Assembly (NCBI RefSeq): GCF_000160535.1
Contig: NZ_GG704782.1
Coordinates: 97,045 to 155,986 of the forward strand
Source: Hallella bergensis DSM 17361
GTDB taxonomy: Bacteria; Bacteroidota; Bacteroidia; Bacteroidales; Bacteroidaceae
Direction: 5' to 3'
Length of the DNA stretch: 58,942 nucleotides
The position numbers and the translations under genes were made by a program. Positions within the stretch are counted from its first letter, which is position 1. Each line of letters opens with the position of its first letter. The notes beneath the pieces were generated by a model. The model saw nothing but the letters and a program-made list of their open reading frames with translations, did no database searches and had not been told where the DNA came from. Positions 55,048 to 58,942 of this stretch are shown here, piece by piece.

Positions 55048-56874
55048 CTATGCCTGCATGTCGTGCAGTTTTTTATAGTATCCATTGATGGCGAGAAGCT
55101 CCTCGTGGGTGCCCCGCTCAACGATTCGTCCCTCGTGCAGCACACAAATCTCGTCGGCATTCCTGATGGTCGACAGACGGTGGGCAATGGCCACGGTGGT
55201 GCGTGCCTTCATCAGGTTGTCTAATGCGTCCTGCACCAGTCGCTCGCTCTCGGTGTCGAGGGCTGACGTGGCCTCGTCGAGGATGAGTATGGGGGGATTC
55301 TTCAGTATGGCTCGGGCTATGCTCACGCGCTGTCGTTGACCGCCCGAGAGCCGCCCGCCGCGGTCGCCGATGTTGGTGTCGAAACCGTCTTCCGACTCCA
55401 TGATGAAATCGTAGGCATTGGCAATTTTGGCCGCCCGCTTCACATCGTCCATCGAAGCATGATCGACACCAAACGTGATGTTGTTATAAAAGGTATCGTT
55501 GAACAAGATGGCCTCCTGATTGACATTGCCGATGAGGGTGCGAAGATCGTGAATTTTAAGATCTTTCACGTTGATGCCATCAATCAACACCTCACCTTCC
55601 TGCACGTCATAGTAACGGGGAATCAGATCCACGAGTGTCGACTTGCCGCTTCCGCTCTGCCCCACCAAGGCTATGGTCTTGCCTTTTTCTATGGTCAGGT
55701 TGATGTTTTTCAGCACCCACGTGTCGCTATATCTGAACGACACGTTGCGAAACTCAATACTGTGTTCCAGCGTCTTGATGCGATGTGGATGTTCCGGTTC
55801 GTTAATCGCAATCTCGGCCTTCAATATCTTGTCCACGCGCTCCATGCTGGCCAGACCCTTGGGTATGTTATATCCGGCTTTGGAAAATTCCTTCAGGGGG
55901 TTGATGATGCTGTAGAGCATCACGAGATAATAGATGAACGAGGGTCCTGACAGCGTGCCGTAGTTCAGTACCAGAATGCCACCCACCCACAATACGATGA
56001 CAATCATCAGTGTGCCGAGAAACTCGCTCATGGGGTGAGCCATTTGCTGGCGGATGTTCACGCGCTTGATATGCTCGCGGTAAGAAGAGTTGATCTTGTC
56101 GAATCTCTGGTTCATCTTCTTTTCTGCCGCAAAAGCCTTGATGATGCGAAGGCCGCCTAAGGTTTCCTCCACTTGGCTCATGGTGTCGCTCCACAGGGTT
56201 TGAGCCTTGATGGAATTGGCCTTGAGTTTGCGACCCACCAAGCCCATGAACCATCCGAAAAGGGGCACAAAGATAATGGTGAACAGCGTGAGTTCCCAGT
56301 TGACATAGATCAGGGTTGCAAAATAAACAATGATCAGAATGGGGTTTTTGAACAGCATGTCGAGCGACGACATGATGCTGTTTTCTATCTCCTGCACGTC
56401 ACCACTGATGCGGGCAATGATGTCTCCCTTGCGCTCCTCGCTGAAAAAGCCGAGGTGAAGAGAGGTGATCTTTCGGTAGACCTGGTTGCGGATGTCGCGC
56501 ACCACCCCCGTTCGCACAGGGATAACCGAGGCTGAACTGAGAAAGTAGGCACCCGTCTTGAGAAAGGTCATCAGTGCGAGAACCAGTCCGATGAGCAGCA
56601 GGGTCGTGGTTTGTCCGTATGTGCCGACAAGCTGTTGCACCACATAGTTGGCGTTGTTGCCCAGCACATCCTTGAAATCGCCGTCGCCCAGCATCATCCA
56701 ATGGGTGGCAACCCGCTCCGAGCCAGTCTTGAACAGTATTTGGAGAATGGGGATGAGGGTGGCAAAGGAGAAGATGTTCAACACGGCGGAAAGGATGTTG
56801 AATAGCACGGAAAGCACAAGATACTTCTTGTAGGGAGGCAGGTATCTCCGTAAAACTTGTAGGAATTCTTTCAT
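55048..56874 (-). CDS. ABC transporter with fused membrane and ATPase domains, MsbA-like
   Basis: The protein has 608 residues. Six membrane helices fill about 1-330. The ATPase has Walker A VGQSGSGKSTL, signature LSGGQRQRVSIARA and Walker B ILILDEATSALD. MsbA flips core-lipid A across the inner membrane. The neighbours (lipid A acyltransferase, LPS kinase) support this role over drug export. It lies 30 bp after miaB in the same direction. Confidence 0.9.
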   Translation of the reverse strand: MKEFLQVLRRYLPPYKKYLVLSVLFNILSAVLNIFSFATLIPILQILFKTGSERVATHWMMLGDGDFKDVLGNNANYVVQQLVGTYGQTTTLLLIGLVLALMTFLKTGAYFLSSASVIPVRTGVVRDIRNQVYRKITSLHLGFFSEERKGDIIARISGDVQEIENSIMSSLDMLFKNPILIIVYFATLIYVNWELTLFTIIFVPLFGWFMGLVGRKLKANSIKAQTLWSDTMSQVEETLGGLRIIKAFAAEKKMNQRFDKINSSYREHIKRVNIRQQMAHPMSEFLGTLMIVIVLWVGGILVLNYGTLSGPSFIYYLVMLYSIINPLKEFSKAGYNIPKGLASMERVDKILKAEIAINEPEHPHRIKTLEHSIEFRNVSFRYSDTWVLKNINLTIEKGKTIALVGQSGSGKSTLVDLIPRYYDVQEGEVLIDGINVKDLKIHDLRTLIGNVNQEAILFNDTFYNNITFGVDHASMDDVKRAAKIANAYDFIMESEDGFDTNIGDRGGRLSGGQRQRVSIARAILKNPPILILDEATSALDTESERLVQDALDNLMKARTTVAIAHRLSTIRNADEICVLHEGRIVERGTHEELLAINGYYKKLHDMQA

Positions 56875-56904
56875 GTCAAGCGATATAGGGGTTTGCCTTG
56901 TCGT

Positions 56905-58269
56905 CTAAATCTCTTCGCCAAACAGCGTTGCCGAGGAACTGCCGGTGATTCTTACTTTCATTGTTTCACCGATATGGTGCGTGCCCTTGTCGACGAGTAC
57001 GGCCTTGTTTTGTGGTGTGCGACCCATGAGTTGCTGCCTGCTGCGCTTGGAGAAACGTTCCAGCAGAATCTCAAATTCTTTGCCCTCGTCCTTTTTGTTC
57101 TGTTCGGCGCTGATTTGGGTCTGCAACTGTATGAGTTCGTTGAGTCGTCTGACCTTCACCTCCTCGGGCACATTGTCGGGCAGGTGCTTGGCAGCATATG
57201 TGCCCGGTCGCTCGCTGTATTTGAACATAAAGGCCGAGTCGAAGCCCACCTCACGCATCAAGTCGAGCGTCATCTGGTGGTCTTCTTCCGTTTCATCGTG
57301 ATAGCCCACGAAGACGTCTGTCGTCAGTCCGCAGTCGGGAATGATGCGCCGGATAGCGGCCACCTTCTCCAAATAGTCTTCACGAGTATATTTGCGGTTC
57401 ATCAGCTTGAGTATTTTGCTGCTTCCGCTCTGCACCGGGAAGTGGATATGGTTGCACAGATTAGGCTCGTCGGCCACGGCTTGGATGATGTCTTCGGTCA
57501 TATCCTCGGGATTGGAAGTCGTGAACCGCACTCGCATATCGGGCACCTCACGCGCCACCAAGCGTAGCAACTCGGCAAACGACGTGCCGTTTTCGGGGCG
57601 CTTGCCATTGGGCAGCAGGCCATAGCTGTTCACATTCTGCCCCAGGAGCGTCACTTCTTTAAAACCCTTGTCATGCAGGTCGTGCACCTCTTTCAGAATG
57701 CTTTCCACGTCTCGGCTGCGCTCACGTCCCCGCGTAAAGGGCACGATGCAGTAGTGGCAGAAGTTGTTGCAACCGCGCATGATGCTCACAAACCCGCTGA
57801 TGCGGTTGCCGCCAATGCGCTGCGGTATGATGTCGCGATAAGTTTCGGTGGTCGAAAGCTGTACGTCAACGGCCTCTTGCCCCATCTCCACAGCTGCAAT
57901 CATCTCAGGCAGGTTGAGATAGGCGTCGGGACCGCACACCAAATTGGCATGGTGATTCTTCACCAAGTCGTCCTTCACACGCTCGGCCATACAGCCCAAC
58001 ACACCGAGAATGGGTGTCGGGCACTTGGGATTTTGAGTTTCAACAGCACGCTTTCTCTGTTCGGCGTGCAGGGCATCGAGGCGGTGGTAAATCTTGTTTT
58101 CCGCATTCTCACGGATGGAGCAAGTGTTCAGGAAGATGGCGTCGGCTTCGTCCTCGTTGTCCGTAAGCTCGTATCCCGCCATTTTCATCACTGAGGCCAC
58201 CACCTCAGAGTCGGCCACATTCATCTGGCATCCGTATGTTTCGATATATAATTTCTTGTTCATTGACAA
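56905..58269 (-). CDS. miaB: tRNA-2-methylthio-N6-isopentenyladenosine(37) methylthiotransferase
   Basis: The protein has 454 residues, the usual size. The N-terminal UPF0004 domain starts ETYGCQMNVADSE. The radical SAM cluster is RGCNNFCHYCIVPFTRGRER, with CxxxCxxC. A C-terminal TRAM domain follows. It methylthiolates i6A37 of tRNAs reading U-starting codons. It is first in the operon with the MsbA-like exporter and lipid A genes; the link may be only transcriptional. Confidence 0.97.
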   Translation of the reverse strand: MSMNKKLYIETYGCQMNVADSEVVASVMKMAGYELTDNEDEADAIFLNTCSIRENAENKIYHRLDALHAEQRKRAVETQNPKCPTPILGVLGCMAERVKDDLVKNHHANLVCGPDAYLNLPEMIAAVEMGQEAVDVQLSTTETYRDIIPQRIGGNRISGFVSIMRGCNNFCHYCIVPFTRGRERSRDVESILKEVHDLHDKGFKEVTLLGQNVNSYGLLPNGKRPENGTSFAELLRLVAREVPDMRVRFTTSNPEDMTEDIIQAVADEPNLCNHIHFPVQSGSSKILKLMNRKYTREDYLEKVAAIRRIIPDCGLTTDVFVGYHDETEEDHQMTLDLMREVGFDSAFMFKYSERPGTYAAKHLPDNVPEEVKVRRLNELIQLQTQISAEQNKKDEGKEFEILLERFSKRSRQQLMGRTPQNKAVLVDKGTHHIGETMKVRITGSSSATLFGEEI

Positions 58270-58286
58270 TAAAGGGTTATGCTGTG

Positions 58287-58294
58287 CAAAGTTA
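58287..58294 (-). promoter_or_regulatory. Probable -7 box of the miaB-LPS operon
   Basis: On the minus strand TAACTTTG matches TAnnTTTG, about 18 bp before the miaB start. A weak TTGG is 21 bp upstream. Confidence 0.55.
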
Positions 58295-58420
58295 CGAATA
58301 ATATTAGAGTTATCCCCAACACTCTACAAAAAACGGATGTCCAAGTCAATACAAACTTTCCTCAACCCACACCATGATGTTTCCTGATGTAAAACAGAAT
58401 GACAAAATTCCAGTGATGAT

Positions 58421-58757
58421 TTCCGTAGCATTTAGAGAGAAAAGCGCCATGTTTTGACCAAGTTTTTCAATGCGTTCACCCTTAAAAATTTAAAGTCATG
58501 GCGATTACGGTCTTATCGCGGTGTGGTTTGGGCTTTATGGTCATGCCCCAAAACCTTTGTCACGCTGCCATCAGGCCTTAGTCGCATCGTCATTCGATAT
58601 GCAATCGCAAGCGATAAAATTAACTTTTTAATGACAAAGTAACCAACATCCTGATAGTCAAGCTACTACGAATTATCGCTAATTTTCCGAATTTCGTACT
58701 GAACAATTTTCATTTTCAAATACGCGAAATATGGAGCGGTGTTTGTCAAGAAAAATA
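58421..58757 (+). repeat. Dispersed ~340-bp element, copy E, with four 22-bp units
   Basis: The left block (58421-58459, with AAAAGCGCCATGTTTTGACC) is followed by four contiguous 22-bp units at 58500-58521, 58522-58543, 58544-58565 and 58566-58587. Then comes the flank CGTCATTCGATATGC (58588-58602). The right end ACGCGAAATATGGAGCGG and TGTTTGTCAAGAAAAATA is at about 58722-58757. The rest of the 673-bp gap upstream of miaB holds this element and a heptad array. Confidence 0.87.
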
Positions 58758-58765
58758 CAGATTAC

Positions 58766-58942
58766 AATTAAGAGTTAAGAATTAAGAACTAAGAATTGTA
58801 TTACTCTCCGCTTTTAATTTTGAATTATGAATTTTGAATTATGAATTGTATCCCTCTCCGCTTTTAATTTTGAATTATGAATTTTGAATTATGAATTTTG
58901 AATTATGAATTTTGAATTATGAATTTTGAATTATGAATTTTG
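58766..58942. repeat. Heptad AATTNTG array at the window end
   Basis: GAATTAA, GAACTAA and GAATTGT words lead into long runs of AATTATG and AATTTTG, with the core CTCTCCGCTTTT at about 58804 and 58855. The array continues past the window. No gene is seen. Confidence 0.8.

Overview
The window comes from a chromosome of the phylum Bacteroidota, most likely Prevotella in the broad sense. The evidence is Bacteroidota-type promoters (-7 box TAnnTTTG, often with a TTTG-like -33 box), the order acpP-fabF-rnc, families largely confined to the phylum (DUF4252, DUF4254, DUF3108 proteins, PorZ), the long IspG form with an inserted domain, and BspA-type surface repeats with a Prevotella-style C-terminus. 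No rRNA, tRNA, insertion sequence, prophage or CRISPR array was recognised.

Layout. 1-4.4 kb: 3' end of polA, an SGNH/MBOAT O-acylation pair and a metal exporter. 4.5-10.4 kb: a BspA-like 17-repeat surface protein, a large TPR-like protein and a lipoprotein. 10.5-15.4 kb: ychF, lgt, an ECF sigma operon and an aldo/keto reductase. 15.5-20.9 kb: ispG, purE, a PAP2-like membrane protein, rpoN and an unknown gene. 21-22.3 kb: noncoding. 22.3-31.6 kb: GT9 plus DUF4254, then acpP-fabF-rnc, a GH3-like enzyme and two envelope proteins. 32.2-36.8 kb: mutS, a YhcH-family protein and a VapE-like protein. 37-40.5 kb: an Lrp-regulator/peptidase operon that includes a C26-M19 fusion enzyme. 40.6-44 kb: three tandem FKBP genes and a sirtuin. 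44.4-44.9 kb: a dense cluster of DnaA boxes, a strong candidate for oriC. 45-58.3 kb: acyltransferase, GT39-like protein, PorZ, four other glycosyltransferases, an LPS-kinase-like protein, a lipid A acyltransferase, an MsbA-like exporter and miaB.

The most unusual signal is noncoding. Five intergenic copies of a ~340-bp element (about 7.0, 22.1, 31.9, 44.2 and 58.6 kb) share one architecture. Each has a conserved left block, then about 40 bp, then four or five head-to-tail 22-bp units whose consensus is a perfect palindrome, then a 15-bp flank, then roughly 110-130 bp, then a right end carrying GTGTTTGTCAAG. The primary sequence has diverged but the 22-bp phasing is exact in all 21 units. The copies lie 10-15 kb apart, always between genes, and one abuts the candidate oriC. 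A second repeat family, heptanucleotide AATTNTG arrays, lies in four intergenic regions. It directly follows two of the large elements and appears to supply the lgt start codon.

Functionally the window is rich in cell-envelope work: lipid A acylation and export, LPS core glycosylation and phosphorylation, lipoprotein maturation, type IX secretion (PorZ) and surface proteins. These sit beside housekeeping genes for replication, mismatch repair, fatty acid and isoprenoid synthesis and RNA processing.
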